The notes under the pieces: generated by a model | Seen by the model: the letters and a program-made list of their open reading frames with translations, nothing else | The model's database searches: none | Told to the model about the DNA's origin: nothing | Program-made: the position numbers and the translations under genes | Assembly: GCA_050950205.1 (NCBI GenBank) | Contig: JBMNHF010000014.1 | Span: 25,038 to 89,037, forward strand | DNA: 64,000 nt | Direction: 5' to 3' | From: WRAV01 sp050950205 | Lineage (GTDB): Bacteria; Bacillota; Clostridia; Oscillospirales; Ruminococcaceae | In this document: piece after piece, positions 42,988-51,820 of the stretch | Position numbering within the stretch: the stretch's first letter is position 1 | How the letters are laid out: each line of letters begins with the position of its first letter

Positions 42988-43539
42988 ATGAACATGATCA
43001 TTGGCAAGCGGCAAATCATTCTGGCAGCCCTGGTGCTGGGGCTGGGTATCGCAGTTTATCTAAACTGGCAGTATTCTCAGGTGGCGGTGGAGCTTCCCAT
43101 CACCGAGGCCATCGAACAGGGCGGCCCCAATTACGGCGAAGCTCAATATGTGGACTTACCTCAGGGGGATGTTGCAGGGGCTCCAGACGACGAAACCTAT
43201 TTTGTAGAAGCTAAACTCAGCCGTCAAAAAGCGCGGGATGAAGCCGTGGAAACTCTGGCTATGATGTTGGCCGACGCCGAGCTGGACAGCGAGCAGAAAG
43301 CCCAACTGGCCATGCGGGCCGCCGACCTTGCCGACTCCATTGAAAAGGAAGGCAAAATCGAAAATCTCATCAAAGCAAAAGGCTTTACCGATGTGATGGT
43401 GTATTACGACACCCAGCGGGCCGATGTGATTTTAAAGACCAGTGGACTGCTGGCCAACGAGGCGGCCCAAATCAAAGATATCATCCTCAAAGAAACGCAA
43501 ATTGCCCCGGAGAACATCTCCATTGTAGAAATTAATTGA
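42988..43539 (+). CDS. spoIIIAH: Stage III sporulation protein AH
   Basis: SpoIIIAH spans the mother-cell membrane and binds SpoIIQ across the intermembrane space. The 183-residue product has one N-terminal helix (IILAALVLGLGIAVYLNW), a charged helical stretch (AKLSRQKARDEAVETLAMML) and a C-terminal YscJ/FliF-like domain (GFTDVMVYYDTQRADVILKT). The ATG has GGGAGG upstream. It ends the operon. Confidence 0.94.
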   Translation: MNMIIGKRQIILAALVLGLGIAVYLNWQYSQVAVELPITEAIEQGGPNYGEAQYVDLPQGDVAGAPDDETYFVEAKLSRQKARDEAVETLAMMLADAELDSEQKAQLAMRAADLADSIEKEGKIENLIKAKGFTDVMVYYDTQRADVILKTSGLLANEAAQIKDIILKETQIAPENISIVEIN

Positions 43540-43577
43540 TTTTTGGCTAAGTCAGCCACTATTTTCGAAATCCGCAG

Positions 43578-43605
43578 TTGTTTGTCCTTAAAATTGTGGT
43601 ATAAT
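43578..43605 (+). promoter_or_regulatory. Candidate extended -10 promoter for the asp23-nusB group
   Basis: TTGTTT (43578-43583) and TATAAT (43600-43605) are 16 bases apart, and TGG just before TATAAT supplies a TGn extended -10. The start point would fall inside the next hairpin. Confidence 0.5.
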
Positions 43606-43639
43606 ATATACAGCGTTCTTAGGCGCTGTATATATTTTT
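43605..43639 (+). terminator. Terminator of the spoIIIA operon
   Basis: TATATACAGCG (43605-43615) pairs perfectly with CGCTGTATATA (43624-43634) and is followed by five T residues. It lies 65 bases past the spoIIIAH stop and overlaps the promoter described just before it. Confidence 0.75.
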
Positions 43640-43752
43640 GCAGTTGCTCCGCCCAAGCTGGTAGCTGTGCAGGAGCATTGACCACCAGTTTTTTGGCTGG
43701 ACGGTACCACCATATCATCCCGGCTGCGGCCGGTTGGCCCAGGAGGTTTTCG

Positions 43753-44130
43753 ATGGAGCGTTTTAAGGAAAAGCAGCCTACCGGCAGTCTTCAAATCTCG
43801 CAGGAGGTGATTGCCACTATCGCCAGCGTGGCAGCCTTGGAAATCGAGGGAGTGGCAGCTTTGGCTCAGCATTCCCCGGGATTTCGCCACAACCCCTTTC
43901 TCAAAAGACGCCCAAAAACGGTGGATGTGGTGTTGGCTGACGATTTTGCCGAGATCAACATTGGCCTGGCTCTTAAATTTGGCGCAAGAATCAACGAGGT
44001 CTGCACCGCTGTGCAGAATGCGGTGAAGGATAATGTCCAGACCATGACAGGGATGGCTGTATCCAAGGTAAATGTATACGTAGCCAAAATCGTCTTCCCG
44101 CAGGATGAGGAAGAAGGCCAAGAGGAATAA
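43753..44130 (+). CDS. Asp23/Gls24 family protein (DUF322)
   Basis: The 125-residue cytoplasmic protein has the Asp23 fold: GSLQISQEVIATIASVAALEIEGVAAL followed by VDVVLADDFAEINIGLALKFGARI and VSKVNVYVAKIVF. The family is linked to envelope stress in Gram-positives, and a member is commonly found just before nusB in Clostridia. The ATG has a full AGGAGG six bases upstream, so a longer frame opening at 43543 is ignored. Confidence 0.9.
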   Translation: MERFKEKQPTGSLQISQEVIATIASVAALEIEGVAALAQHSPGFRHNPFLKRRPKTVDVVLADDFAEINIGLALKFGARINEVCTAVQNAVKDNVQTMTGMAVSKVNVYVAKIVFPQDEEEGQEE

Positions 44131-44157
44131 GAACCTTGAAAATTAAACGCAATCCAA

Positions 44158-44193
44158 AAGAAGCCTCCATGGCCCAGCTTTTGGAGGCTTCTT
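44158..44193 (+). other. Leader hairpin between asp23-like gene and nusB
   Basis: AAGAAGCCTCCA (44158-44169) pairs perfectly with TGGAGGCTTCTT (44182-44193) around a 12-base loop. No long T run follows, so it may be a partial attenuator or processing site ahead of nusB. Confidence 0.55.
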
Positions 44194-44232
44194 ATTGTGT
44201 TGGTAGAAATCTGGAATTCAGAGGGCGTTAAC

Positions 44233-44691
44233 ATGAAACAAAGCAGTCGCAGACAAGCGCGGGAAACCGCGTTCTGTCTGATTTTTGAATGGTCTTTTCA
44301 CAAAGAGGATTTGCAGTCCATGCTAAACAATGCCATGGACGGCCGAGGCGTGGAACCAGACCCCTTTGCCCGGGAGCTGGTGGAAAAGACAATCGCAGAA
44401 GTGGAGAAATGGGATGCTCTCATTGAGCAGTACTCCGAAACTTGGAAAATTTCCCGCCTATCCCGGGTGACGCTGGCGGTGCTCCGCTTGGGATTTTGCG
44501 AAATTACCCGGATGGAGGATATCCCGTTGGGCGCCACCATCAACGAGGCGGTGGAGCTGTGCAAAAAGTTTGCCACCGAAGAGGAAGCTGCCTACGTCAA
44601 CGGCATTTTGGGCCGATATGGCCGGGAACTGGAACCGACCGAAGAAAAGCAGCAAACTTCCCAATCGATCCCTTCACCGGAGCAGGAATGA
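44233..44691 (+). CDS. nusB: Transcription antitermination factor NusB
   Basis: NusB binds boxA RNA with NusE in rRNA antitermination. The 152-residue product is all-helical with RRQARETAFCLIFEWSF at the start, ETWKISRLSRVTLAVLRLG and EITRMEDIPLGATINEAVEL, ending in an acidic Q/E-rich tail. The ATG at 44233 follows GAGGG. Its stop overlaps the start of the next gene (ATGA). Confidence 0.93.
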   Translation: MKQSSRRQARETAFCLIFEWSFHKEDLQSMLNNAMDGRGVEPDPFARELVEKTIAEVEKWDALIEQYSETWKISRLSRVTLAVLRLGFCEITRMEDIPLGATINEAVELCKKFATEEEAAYVNGILGRYGRELEPTEEKQQTSQSIPSPEQE

Positions 44692-45635
44692 TGTGGTTTC
44701 TTGGAATTGACACCAGTAACTACACCACCTCCGCCGCTTTGTATAACGGGGGCACCCTGTTGCAGGAAAAGCTGCCTCTCCCGGTGAAGGAGGGGGAGCT
44801 GGGCCTGCGCCAGAGCGATGCTGTGTTTTTGCATGTCAAGCAGTTGCCCATTTTGCTGGAAACCCTCCTGCCCCAAGCCGGTGGAAATCTGGCGGGGGTT
44901 GGGGTGTCCACCCGCCCCCGGGATGTGGAGGGTTCCTATATGCCCTGCTTTCTCTCGGGAGAGCTGGCCGCTCGCTCCATTGCAGCTGGGTTGGGGGTTT
45001 CTTGCCACTTCTTTTCCCATCAGGCAGGGCATATTGTCGCTGTCCTGTTAGGCTCCGGCAGTCTGGAGCTGATAGAGCGGCCCTTTTTGGCGATGCATCT
45101 TTCGGGGGGAACCACCGAATGCCTGTTGGTGCGCCCCGGTGCAGAGCAACCTTTTGACATTACATTGCTTGGCCACACCTTGGATCTCTCCGCCGGACAG
45201 GTAATCGACCGGGTGGGCAAGATGCTGGGGCTGGCTTTCCCCGCAGGACCTGCTTTGGAGCAGCTGGCGGCTCACGCCCAGGGGGGCATTCGCCCCAAGA
45301 CGGTGCTCAAACAGGCAAACTGCTGCTTTTCAGGGTTGGAAAACCAGTGCCGCACCCTGCTGGAACAAGGAGAAGCGCCGGCCCGGGTGGCCCGCTTCTG
45401 TCAGGAAAGTGTGGGAAATACCGTGTTGCAGATGGCAAAAAAAGCCCAGGAGCTTTACCCCGGTCTTCCCTTTGTGTTTGGCGGCGGAGTGATGTCCAAC
45501 CAATCCATTCGTCGGCTGTTGCAGGCCCATCTGCCCGATGCCCGCTTTGCGACTCCGGCACTGAGTGCCGACAATGCCGCTGGGACGGCAGTGCTGACCC
45601 AACTGGCCCATCAGAGGGGGTTGGCGCCGTGTTAA
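44688..45635 (+). CDS. TsaD/Kae1-like ASKHA ATPase (peptidase M22 family paralogue)
   Basis: The product of about 315 residues resembles TsaD, the tRNA threonylcarbamoyl-adenosine transferase. WFLGIDTSNYTTSAALY, the metal motif HQAGH, MHLSGGTTECLLV, MLGLAFPAGPALEQLA and FVFGGGVMSNQSIR align with the family blocks. It differs from canonical TsaD in several block positions, and a separate tsaD is usual elsewhere in such genomes, so I treat it as a paralogue of unknown substrate. It overlaps nusB by four bases and xseA by seven. Confidence 0.8.
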   Translation: MMWFLGIDTSNYTTSAALYNGGTLLQEKLPLPVKEGELGLRQSDAVFLHVKQLPILLETLLPQAGGNLAGVGVSTRPRDVEGSYMPCFLSGELAARSIAAGLGVSCHFFSHQAGHIVAVLLGSGSLELIERPFLAMHLSGGTTECLLVRPGAEQPFDITLLGHTLDLSAGQVIDRVGKMLGLAFPAGPALEQLAAHAQGGIRPKTVLKQANCCFSGLENQCRTLLEQGEAPARVARFCQESVGNTVLQMAKKAQELYPGLPFVFGGGVMSNQSIRRLLQAHLPDARFATPALSADNAAGTAVLTQLAHQRGLAPC

Positions 45636-46834
45636 CCATTACGGTCAGCCAGCTTAACCGCTATGTCAAGGCGGTGCTGGAGGAGGATCCCCGCCTGCGG
45701 GAGGTCTATGTCAAGGGAGAGATTGCAGGACTTGTCCGCCACCGAACCTCCGGTCATTGCTACTTTAAGCTGGCCGATGAGGGGGGCAGTGTCAAGGCGG
45801 TGATGTTTAGCCGCCACGCCCAGCTTTTGGAGTTTGAGCCCGCCGACGGCATGGCGGTGCTGGCCCGGGCTTCGGTGGGAGTCTACGAGCGAGACGGAGT
45901 CTATCAGCTTTACGTCACCGAGATGATGCCCGACGGGGCGGGAGCTTTGGCGGTGGCTCTGGCCCAGCGCAAAGAGCGCCTGGCAGCTCAAGGTGTATTT
46001 GATCCTGCAAACAAGAAGCCGCTGCCCGCTTTTCCCCGGAGAATCGGGGTGGTTACCTCCAAGTCGGGGGCGGCTCTTCAAGATATCCGCACGGTGATTG
46101 AGCGGCGTTGGCCTTTGTGCACCTTGGTGCTCTGCTCGGCTCAGGTGCAGGGAAGCAAAGCGCCTGTTTCCCTAAAAAGGGCCTTGGAAACGCTGGACAG
46201 AGCAGGCTGCGATGTCCTGTTGCTGGCCCGGGGAGGAGGCTCTGCCGAAGAGCTGTGGAGCTTCAACGACGAGGAGCTGGTCTTGGCGGTTCATCGCTGC
46301 CGCACCCCGGTGATTTCGGCAGTGGGACACGAAATCGACTACACCCTTTGCGACTATGCCGCAGACGCCAGAGCACCCACCCCTTCCGCTGCCGCCGAGC
46401 TGGCGGTGCCGGACCGGCAGGAGCTGCTCCGCCGAATCGGAGAACTGGAGGACAACTTGTGGAAGTTGGCAAACAACCAGCTTTCCCTCCGCAGGCAGAT
46501 GGTGGCGCGAATGGCTTCCCACCCCGCTCTTCGGTCTCCCGGAGCGGTGGTGGAACGGTACAAAGAAAAGGTAGATATTTGCCACAAAGCATTATATAAT
46601 AGTAAGCGAATTCTCATCCAGAGACTGGAAAACCGGATGGCTCGGGGGGCAGGACTGCTGGATTCTCTCAGCCCCCTGCGGGTGCTTGACCGAGGCTACT
46701 GTATTGTTCTGCAAGAAGATGCCCCCGTTATCCGGGCAAAATCTTTGCAGGTTGGGGATGCATTGGAACTGCGCTTTTTGGATGGAAGTGCAAAGGCTGC
46801 AGTGACACAGGCGGCAGGGGAGGAAAACAAATGA
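45629..46834 (+). CDS. xseA: Exodeoxyribonuclease VII large subunit
   Basis: XseA with XseB degrades single-stranded DNA. The 401-residue product has an N-terminal OB fold (LTITVSQLNRYVKAVLEEDP, YVKGEIAGLVRH), the catalytic domain (IGVVTSKSGAALQDIRTVI, LLARGGGSAEELWSFNDEEL, SAVGHEIDYTLCDYAADARA) and a coiled C-terminus. The GTG at 45629 has GAGGGGG eight bases upstream and lies inside the preceding gene. It overlaps xseB by four bases. Confidence 0.95.
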   Translation: MLTITVSQLNRYVKAVLEEDPRLREVYVKGEIAGLVRHRTSGHCYFKLADEGGSVKAVMFSRHAQLLEFEPADGMAVLARASVGVYERDGVYQLYVTEMMPDGAGALAVALAQRKERLAAQGVFDPANKKPLPAFPRRIGVVTSKSGAALQDIRTVIERRWPLCTLVLCSAQVQGSKAPVSLKRALETLDRAGCDVLLLARGGGSAEELWSFNDEELVLAVHRCRTPVISAVGHEIDYTLCDYAADARAPTPSAAAELAVPDRQELLRRIGELEDNLWKLANNQLSLRRQMVARMASHPALRSPGAVVERYKEKVDICHKALYNSKRILIQRLENRMARGAGLLDSLSPLRVLDRGYCIVLQEDAPVIRAKSLQVGDALELRFLDGSAKAAVTQAAGEENK

Positions 46835-47046
46835 CCAAACAAACCAAAATCAATTTAACCTTTGAACAGGCCATGACCCGGCTGGAAGCCATTGTAGCGG
46901 AACTGGACGGGGGCAGTCTTTCTTTGGATGCCTCTCTTGCCTTGTTTTCCGAAGGGGCGGAGCTGGTTCACTTTTGCAATCAATCTTTGGAAGAGGCAAA
47001 GCTGCGGATGGATGAACTGTTCCCCGAGAGGGAACGAATGGATTAG
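46831..47046 (+). CDS. xseB: Exodeoxyribonuclease VII small subunit
   Basis: The 71-residue helical-hairpin subunit shows the family pattern LTFEQAMTRLEAIVAELDGG and LSLDASLALFSEGAELVHFC. It is translationally coupled to xseA through an ATGA overlap. Confidence 0.95.
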   Translation: MTKQTKINLTFEQAMTRLEAIVAELDGGSLSLDASLALFSEGAELVHFCNQSLEEAKLRMDELFPERERMD

Positions 47047-47078
47047 ATCTGAGGACGAAAGCAATAGAAAATGATGTG

Positions 47079-47106
47079 CGACGGGGCACAAACGCCCAGT
47101 CGTTTT
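47079..47106 (+). terminator. Possible weak terminator after xseB
   Basis: CGACGGGGC (47079-47087) pairs with GCCCAGTCG (47094-47102) with one mismatch, followed by TTTT. It sits inside the long cluster and could thin transcription before the PAP2 gene. Confidence 0.4.
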
Positions 47107-47119
47107 GGATTGGTGAAGC

Positions 47120-47647
47120 ATGAACGTAATTCGCACACTGACCAGCAATTCCATACTGAATGTAGCGGTAGTGGCTTGGAGTGCCGCTCAGATTCTCAAG
47201 ACCTTATTCACCCTGCTTTTAACCGGAAAGCTCAATCTGGAGCGCCTGGTAGGAGCGGGGGGAATGCCCAGCTCCCACTCAGCCATGACCTGCTCTCTGG
47301 CCATTGCCATTGCCCGCAAAATGGGGTTTGCCGCGCCGGAATTTGCCTTGGCTGTTTGTTTTGCTGCCATTGTGATGTACGATGCCATGGGTGTGCGCCG
47401 GGCGGCGGGAGAGCAGGCAAAGGTGCTTAACAAAATGATTTTTGAATTTCCCTTCTTTCATCTCAAGCCCCAGACGAAGGAAGAACCGGCACCAAAAGAG
47501 CCAGAAAAGGACATTGCACTTCTGGATGAAGAAAGCGGCCTGCCCCTGATTGCCAAAGAGCTGAAGGAATTTTTGGGGCATACTCCTACCGAGGTGCTGG
47601 GCGGTTGCTTGCTGGGGATTTTGGTGGCCATGCTGATGCCGGTCTGA
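47120..47647 (+). CDS. Divergent PAP2 family membrane protein (DUF212)
   Basis: The 175-residue membrane protein belongs to the COG1963/DUF212 family. The phosphatase-like segment GAGGMPSSHSAMTCSLAIAIA and IVMYDAMGVRRAAGEQAKVLN are conserved. Three or four hydrophobic helices and an acidic loop (about 117-145) precede a final helix (TEVLGGCLLGILVAMLM). Its substrate is unknown; lipid-phosphate hydrolysis is suggested only by family name. It lies just before dxs, as in many Firmicutes. Confidence 0.88.
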   Translation: MNVIRTLTSNSILNVAVVAWSAAQILKTLFTLLLTGKLNLERLVGAGGMPSSHSAMTCSLAIAIARKMGFAAPEFALAVCFAAIVMYDAMGVRRAAGEQAKVLNKMIFEFPFFHLKPQTKEEPAPKEPEKDIALLDEESGLPLIAKELKEFLGHTPTEVLGGCLLGILVAMLMPV

Positions 47648-47689
47648 TCAGCAAAACCATTTGCGACAATACAGATTGGAGATGTACAG

Positions 47690-49579
47690 TTGGGCAAGCG
47701 AGCCATTCTGGATAAAATACACTCTCCCCGCAATCTGCGCTATCTAAGCGATGCGCAGCTCAAGCAACTTTGTGCCGAGCTGCGGGAGGAACTGATTGAG
47801 GGGGTTTCCGCCAACGGGGGGCATTTGGCCTCCAATTTAGGGGTGGTGGAGCTGACCGTAGCCCTCCATACGGTGTTTCATTCTCCCATTGATCAATTGG
47901 TATGGGATGTTGGGCACCAATGCTACACCCATAAGCTGCTCACCGGACGCAGGCACGGTTTGGAGCGTCTGCGTCAAAAAGGGGGCATGGCGGGATTTCC
48001 CAAGCCCTGCGAGAGCATCCACGATGCCTTTGTAGCAGGGCATGCCTCCACTTCTCTTTCGGTGGCGGACGGTCTGGCAAGAGGCAAAGAGCTGCTGGGT
48101 GAGGAAGGTTATGTCATTGCCGTCATCGGGGACGGTGCTCTCACCGGGGGGCTTGCCTATGAAGGCCTGAACAACCTGTCCCGCAAACGGGACGGTAAGG
48201 TCATTGTGGTGCTCAACGACAATAAGATGAGCATCTCCAAAAATGTGGGGGGACTGACCAAGCACCTTTCCCGGCTGCGGACAGCGGGCCCCTACTATAA
48301 GCTGAAAAATCTGACCAAATCCGCTTTGTTTTCGGTCCCCTATATGGGGGAGGGTATGGTGGAAATGGCGGGCGGCGTCCTTTCTCAAATGAAGGATGTG
48401 TTCTACCGCAGCGGATTTTTTGAGGATATGGGCTACACCTATATGGGCCCGGTGGATGGCCACGACTTGACCGCTCTGCGGGAGGCTCTGGAGCAGGCCA
48501 AAAAGCTGGAGCGCCCGGTGCTTCTTCATGTGGAGACGGTAAAGGGAAAAGGATTTCCCCAAGCCGAGAACAATCCCGGTGCCTACCACGGTGTCTCTAA
48601 ATTTGACCCCAAGGAGTCGAGTTCGCCTCTGCCCAGCTCCGACAGCTTTTCCGATGTGTTGGGCCGTCACCTTACCCGGTTGGCGGCAAAGGACAGACGG
48701 ATTTGCGCCGTTACCGCCGCCATGAAATACGCCACCGGTCTTTATCATTTTTCCCGGCGCTTTCAGGGTCAGGGTCGCTTTTTCGATGTAGGAATTGCCG
48801 AAGGCCACGGTGTTACCTTCTGTGCCGGCCTTGCCTCCAAAGGGCTTCTGCCGGTTTTTGCTGTCTATTCCTCCTTTTTGCAGCGGGGATATGACCAGCT
48901 TATCCACGATTGCGCCATCCATCCCCAGCATGTGGTGTTGGCCATAGACCGGGCCGGCCTGGTGGGGGAGGATGGAGAAACCCACCAAGGCGTTTTTGAC
49001 TGCGCCTTTTTGTCCTCCATTCCCGGCACCACTATTTATGCTCCCGCAACCTATGGGGAGTTGCAGCTCTGTTTGGAAGAGGCTCTATACCGCAATCAGG
49101 GCCTTTGTGCCGTGCGCTATCCCAGAGGGTCACAGCCTTCTTTGGAGCCGGCTTACAGGGCCGACTGTACCGATTTTCGCCTGTTGGGACCTCGGCAGGG
49201 CAAAACCCTCTTGGTGACCTACGGTCGCTTATACGGGGAGGTTTCTCAGGCTCATAAGACGTTGTCTCTGGGAGGAGAGGACATCTCTCTGCTGAAATTG
49301 ACGCGGGTCTGGCCCTTGGAAAAAGATGTGGTGGAAGTTGCCATGGGGTTTGACCGGATACTCTTTCTGGAGGAGGGAATCCGCTGGGGGGGCATTGGGG
49401 AACACTTTGCTTTGGCCCTGATGGAGGGCGGTTATGGGGGCAAAGTATTTATTCGAGCCATCGACAACCGGTTTATCCCCCAAGGAACGGTGGAGGAGCA
49501 GCTGGAGCTGGTGGGTTTGAATGCTGCTTCCATTGTCAACATGGTGATCGATTCCGGGGAAAAAGGTGAAATCCTGTGA
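47690..49579 (+). CDS. dxs: 1-deoxy-D-xylulose-5-phosphate synthase
   Basis: Dxs condenses pyruvate and glyceraldehyde-3-phosphate in the first step of the MEP isoprenoid pathway, with thiamine diphosphate. The 629-residue product has the transketolase layout: DVGHQCYTHKLLTGRRHGLE, GHASTSLSVADGLA, the ThDP motif GDGALTGGLAYEGLNN, the catalytic-glutamate domain (FFDVGIAEGHGVTFCAGLAS), and DRAGLVGEDGETHQGVFD. The start is TTG after GGAG. It overlaps tlyA by four bases. Confidence 0.96.
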   Translation: MGKRAILDKIHSPRNLRYLSDAQLKQLCAELREELIEGVSANGGHLASNLGVVELTVALHTVFHSPIDQLVWDVGHQCYTHKLLTGRRHGLERLRQKGGMAGFPKPCESIHDAFVAGHASTSLSVADGLARGKELLGEEGYVIAVIGDGALTGGLAYEGLNNLSRKRDGKVIVVLNDNKMSISKNVGGLTKHLSRLRTAGPYYKLKNLTKSALFSVPYMGEGMVEMAGGVLSQMKDVFYRSGFFEDMGYTYMGPVDGHDLTALREALEQAKKLERPVLLHVETVKGKGFPQAENNPGAYHGVSKFDPKESSSPLPSSDSFSDVLGRHLTRLAAKDRRICAVTAAMKYATGLYHFSRRFQGQGRFFDVGIAEGHGVTFCAGLASKGLLPVFAVYSSFLQRGYDQLIHDCAIHPQHVVLAIDRAGLVGEDGETHQGVFDCAFLSSIPGTTIYAPATYGELQLCLEEALYRNQGLCAVRYPRGSQPSLEPAYRADCTDFRLLGPRQGKTLLVTYGRLYGEVSQAHKTLSLGGEDISLLKLTRVWPLEKDVVEVAMGFDRILFLEEGIRWGGIGEHFALALMEGGYGGKVFIRAIDNRFIPQGTVEEQLELVGLNAASIVNMVIDSGEKGEIL

Positions 49580-50388
49580 AGGGTAAAGTGAGGCTGGACG
49601 TTGCCTTGGTGGAACAGGGCCACGTTTCGGGACGAGATAGGGCCAAGGCGCTGATTATGGCCGGCCAGGTATATGTCAACGGGGAAAAAGTGGCCAAAGC
49701 GGGGGAGGAGATTCCCCTTGACGCTGTTCTGGAGTTGCGGGGAGAAACCCTGCCCTATGTCAGCCGGGGGGGCCTTAAGCTGGAAAAAGCGGTGCAGAGC
49801 TTTTCCCTTTCCATTGCCGATCAAGTCTGCGGGGATATTGGTGCATCCACCGGAGGATTTACCGACTGTATGCTGCAAAACGGGGCATCCCGTGTCTATG
49901 CGGTGGATGTGGGTTACGGCCAGCTGGACTGGCGGCTGCGCAGCGATCCCCGGGTGGTTGTGTTGGAGCGCACCAACGCCCGTTATCTGACCCGGGAACA
50001 GATTCCGGAACCGTTGGGGCTGGTGAGCATCGACGCCAGCTTTATCTCCCTGACTTTGCTGCTGCCAGCCCTTCCTGCGCTGATGAAGGAGGAAGCAGAC
50101 CTTGTCTGCCTCATCAAGCCCCAGTTTGAAGCGGGGCGGGACAAGGTAGGAAAAAACGGTGTTGTTCGGGACAGGTCGGTTCATCAGGAGGTGATTCGAA
50201 AGGTTGCAGACTTTGGGTTGGATTTAGGTTTTTCTTCCCGAGGGTTGGATTTTTCTCCCATCACCGGACCAAAAGGAAACATTGAGTACCTGCTGTACCT
50301 GGTCCATTCGCCAAGGGGGGAGCGGCTTTCCGATCAGCTGATACGGGAAACCGTGGAACAGGCCCATCTTGCTCTTGCTCCGGGGTGA
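49576..50388 (+). CDS. tlyA: TlyA-family rRNA 2'-O-methyltransferase (YqxC type)
   Basis: The 270-residue protein has an N-terminal S4 RNA-binding domain (VRLDVALVEQGHVSGRDRAK) and a FtsJ/RrmJ-like methyltransferase domain with KAVQSFSLSIADQVCGDIGA, STGGFTDCMLQNGASRVYAV and a catalytic lysine in LVCLIKPQFE. TlyA homologues methylate 16S/23S rRNA; some older records call them hemolysins. The start is GTG with AAGGTG seven to eight bases upstream. A CACCGCA/TGCGGTG hairpin follows at 50397-50422. Confidence 0.92.
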   Translation: MKGKVRLDVALVEQGHVSGRDRAKALIMAGQVYVNGEKVAKAGEEIPLDAVLELRGETLPYVSRGGLKLEKAVQSFSLSIADQVCGDIGASTGGFTDCMLQNGASRVYAVDVGYGQLDWRLRSDPRVVVLERTNARYLTREQIPEPLGLVSIDASFISLTLLLPALPALMKEEADLVCLIKPQFEAGRDKVGKNGVVRDRSVHQEVIRKVADFGLDLGFSSRGLDFSPITGPKGNIEYLLYLVHSPRGERLSDQLIRETVEQAHLALAPG

Positions 50389-50443
50389 GCTTCTTGCACC
50401 GCAACGTCTGTTTGGTGCGGTGAATACTTGTTTGGGGGTACCC

Positions 50444-51310
50444 ATGAAGATTCTGTTGCGTCCCAATCTGGACAAGCCGGGCAGTGCCGAATGCACCCGG
50501 CAAACCTTAAAAAAAATTCGGGAATTTGATATGATTCCCATGCTGGATGAGAAGTTTGCCCAACTTACGATGCCGGAGGACCGCTGTATTCTAGGCCGCT
50601 TTGCAGAGCTGTTGGAGCAGTGTGATTTAATCCTCACCATAGGGGGAGACGGCACCATCCTCCATGCGGTACAGGCCTCTCTCCATGCTGGAAAACCTCT
50701 GCTGGGCATCAACACGGGGCGGCTGGGATTTTTAACCCAGCTGGAAGTTGGCGAGCTGGATCATTTGGCCCTTTTGCGGGAAGGAAACTACGGTTTGCTG
50801 CACCGGATGATGCTGGAGATTTATTTAGTGCGGGACGGAAAAGAAGAACGTCACTATGCCCTCAATGATCTGGTGATCACCCGCGGAGATTCGGACAGGC
50901 TGGTGGAAATTGACATCTGCTGCCAAGGAAAGCCGGTAGCGAGGCATCGGGCCGACGGCATTATTTTTTCCACCCCCACCGGCTCCACCGCCTACAATCT
51001 TTCGGCGGGGGGATCCATTGTAGACCCTACCTTACACCTGATTCAGATGACGGCGATCTGCAGTCATTCCCATTTTAACCACTCGATTATTCTATCTCCG
51101 GAACAGGTTTATCAGGTACGGGAGCTGCCGGGAAACAACCAGTTTGGGTTGCATGTTACGGTAGATGGTAAGCGGGTGGCGCAGCTGATGCCGGACAGTC
51201 ATATTCTGGTGAAAAAATCACAACAGACCGCTGCTTTTATTGATTTGCGCCTGCGTGATTTTTACAGCTGCGTGGACCAAAAGCTGGCTCTGGGAGGCCG
51301 CCTGAGCTGA
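50444..51310 (+). CDS. nadK: NAD kinase
   Basis: The enzyme phosphorylates NAD to NADP. The 288-residue product has the GGDG motif in LTIGGDGTILHAVQ, GINTGRLGFLTQLE, ALNDLVITRGD and the conserved FSTPTGSTAYNLSAGGSIVD. The start ATG at 50444 (after TTGGGGG) begins MKILLRPNLDKP, as expected; the frame open to 50369 covers the hairpin behind tlyA. It lies between tlyA and argR as in many Firmicutes. Confidence 0.95.
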   Translation: MKILLRPNLDKPGSAECTRQTLKKIREFDMIPMLDEKFAQLTMPEDRCILGRFAELLEQCDLILTIGGDGTILHAVQASLHAGKPLLGINTGRLGFLTQLEVGELDHLALLREGNYGLLHRMMLEIYLVRDGKEERHYALNDLVITRGDSDRLVEIDICCQGKPVARHRADGIIFSTPTGSTAYNLSAGGSIVDPTLHLIQMTAICSHSHFNHSIILSPEQVYQVRELPGNNQFGLHVTVDGKRVAQLMPDSHILVKKSQQTAAFIDLRLRDFYSCVDQKLALGGRLS

Positions 51311-51370
51311 CTTTGAGAAGAATCCTCTTTCAGCGAACGCCTAACATGGAAAGGAATGGAGCACAACCAA

Positions 51371-51820
51371 ATGAAAAGCAAACGCCACGCCAAAATCCTG
51401 GAGCTTGTTTCTGAGTACGAAATTGATACGCAGGAGGAGCTGCTGCGCAAGCTCAACGAAAACGGCTTTAAGGTGACACAGGCCACCGTTTCCCGGGATA
51501 TCAAAGAGCTGCGGCTTGTCAAGGTGCAGGCCGGCGCCGGATACAAGTACTCCACCAATGTTTCGAAGGAAAGCATGGATATGTCCTTTAAATTTCATGC
51601 AATTTTTTCCGAATCGGTGCTGAGCATCGACTATGCCGAGAACATTGTGGTGATCAAGTGCTTTGTGGGAATGGCCAATGCCGCCTGTGCCGCTTTGGAC
51701 AGCGTTCCTTGGAAAAACCTGGTGGGTACCATTGCAGGAGATGACACCATCCTGTGTGTGATGCGGGACAAGCAAAGCGCCATCAAGCTGTCCCAGCAGC
51801 TGACCAAGCTGCTTAAGTAA
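51371..51820 (+). CDS. argR: Arginine repressor
   Basis: ArgR is an arginine-responsive hexameric regulator. The 149-residue product has a winged helix (SKRHAKILELVSEYEIDTQE, VTQATVSRDIKEL) and the C-terminal arginine-binding domain with FVGMANAACAALDSV and GTIAGDDTILCVMRD. The ATG at 51371 is preferred (GGAG nine bases before); the ATG at 51356 abuts AAAGGA. It ends directly at the recN start. Confidence 0.95.
   Translation: MKSKRHAKILELVSEYEIDTQEELLRKLNENGFKVTQATVSRDIKELRLVKVQAGAGYKYSTNVSKESMDMSFKFHAIFSESVLSIDYAENIVVIKCFVGMANAACAALDSVPWKNLVGTIAGDDTILCVMRDKQSAIKLSQQLTKLLK

Noticed and set aside
48000..48900. Minus-strand 383-codon frame over dxs
   Set aside because: Shadow of dxs, rich in His and Gly, with no family features.
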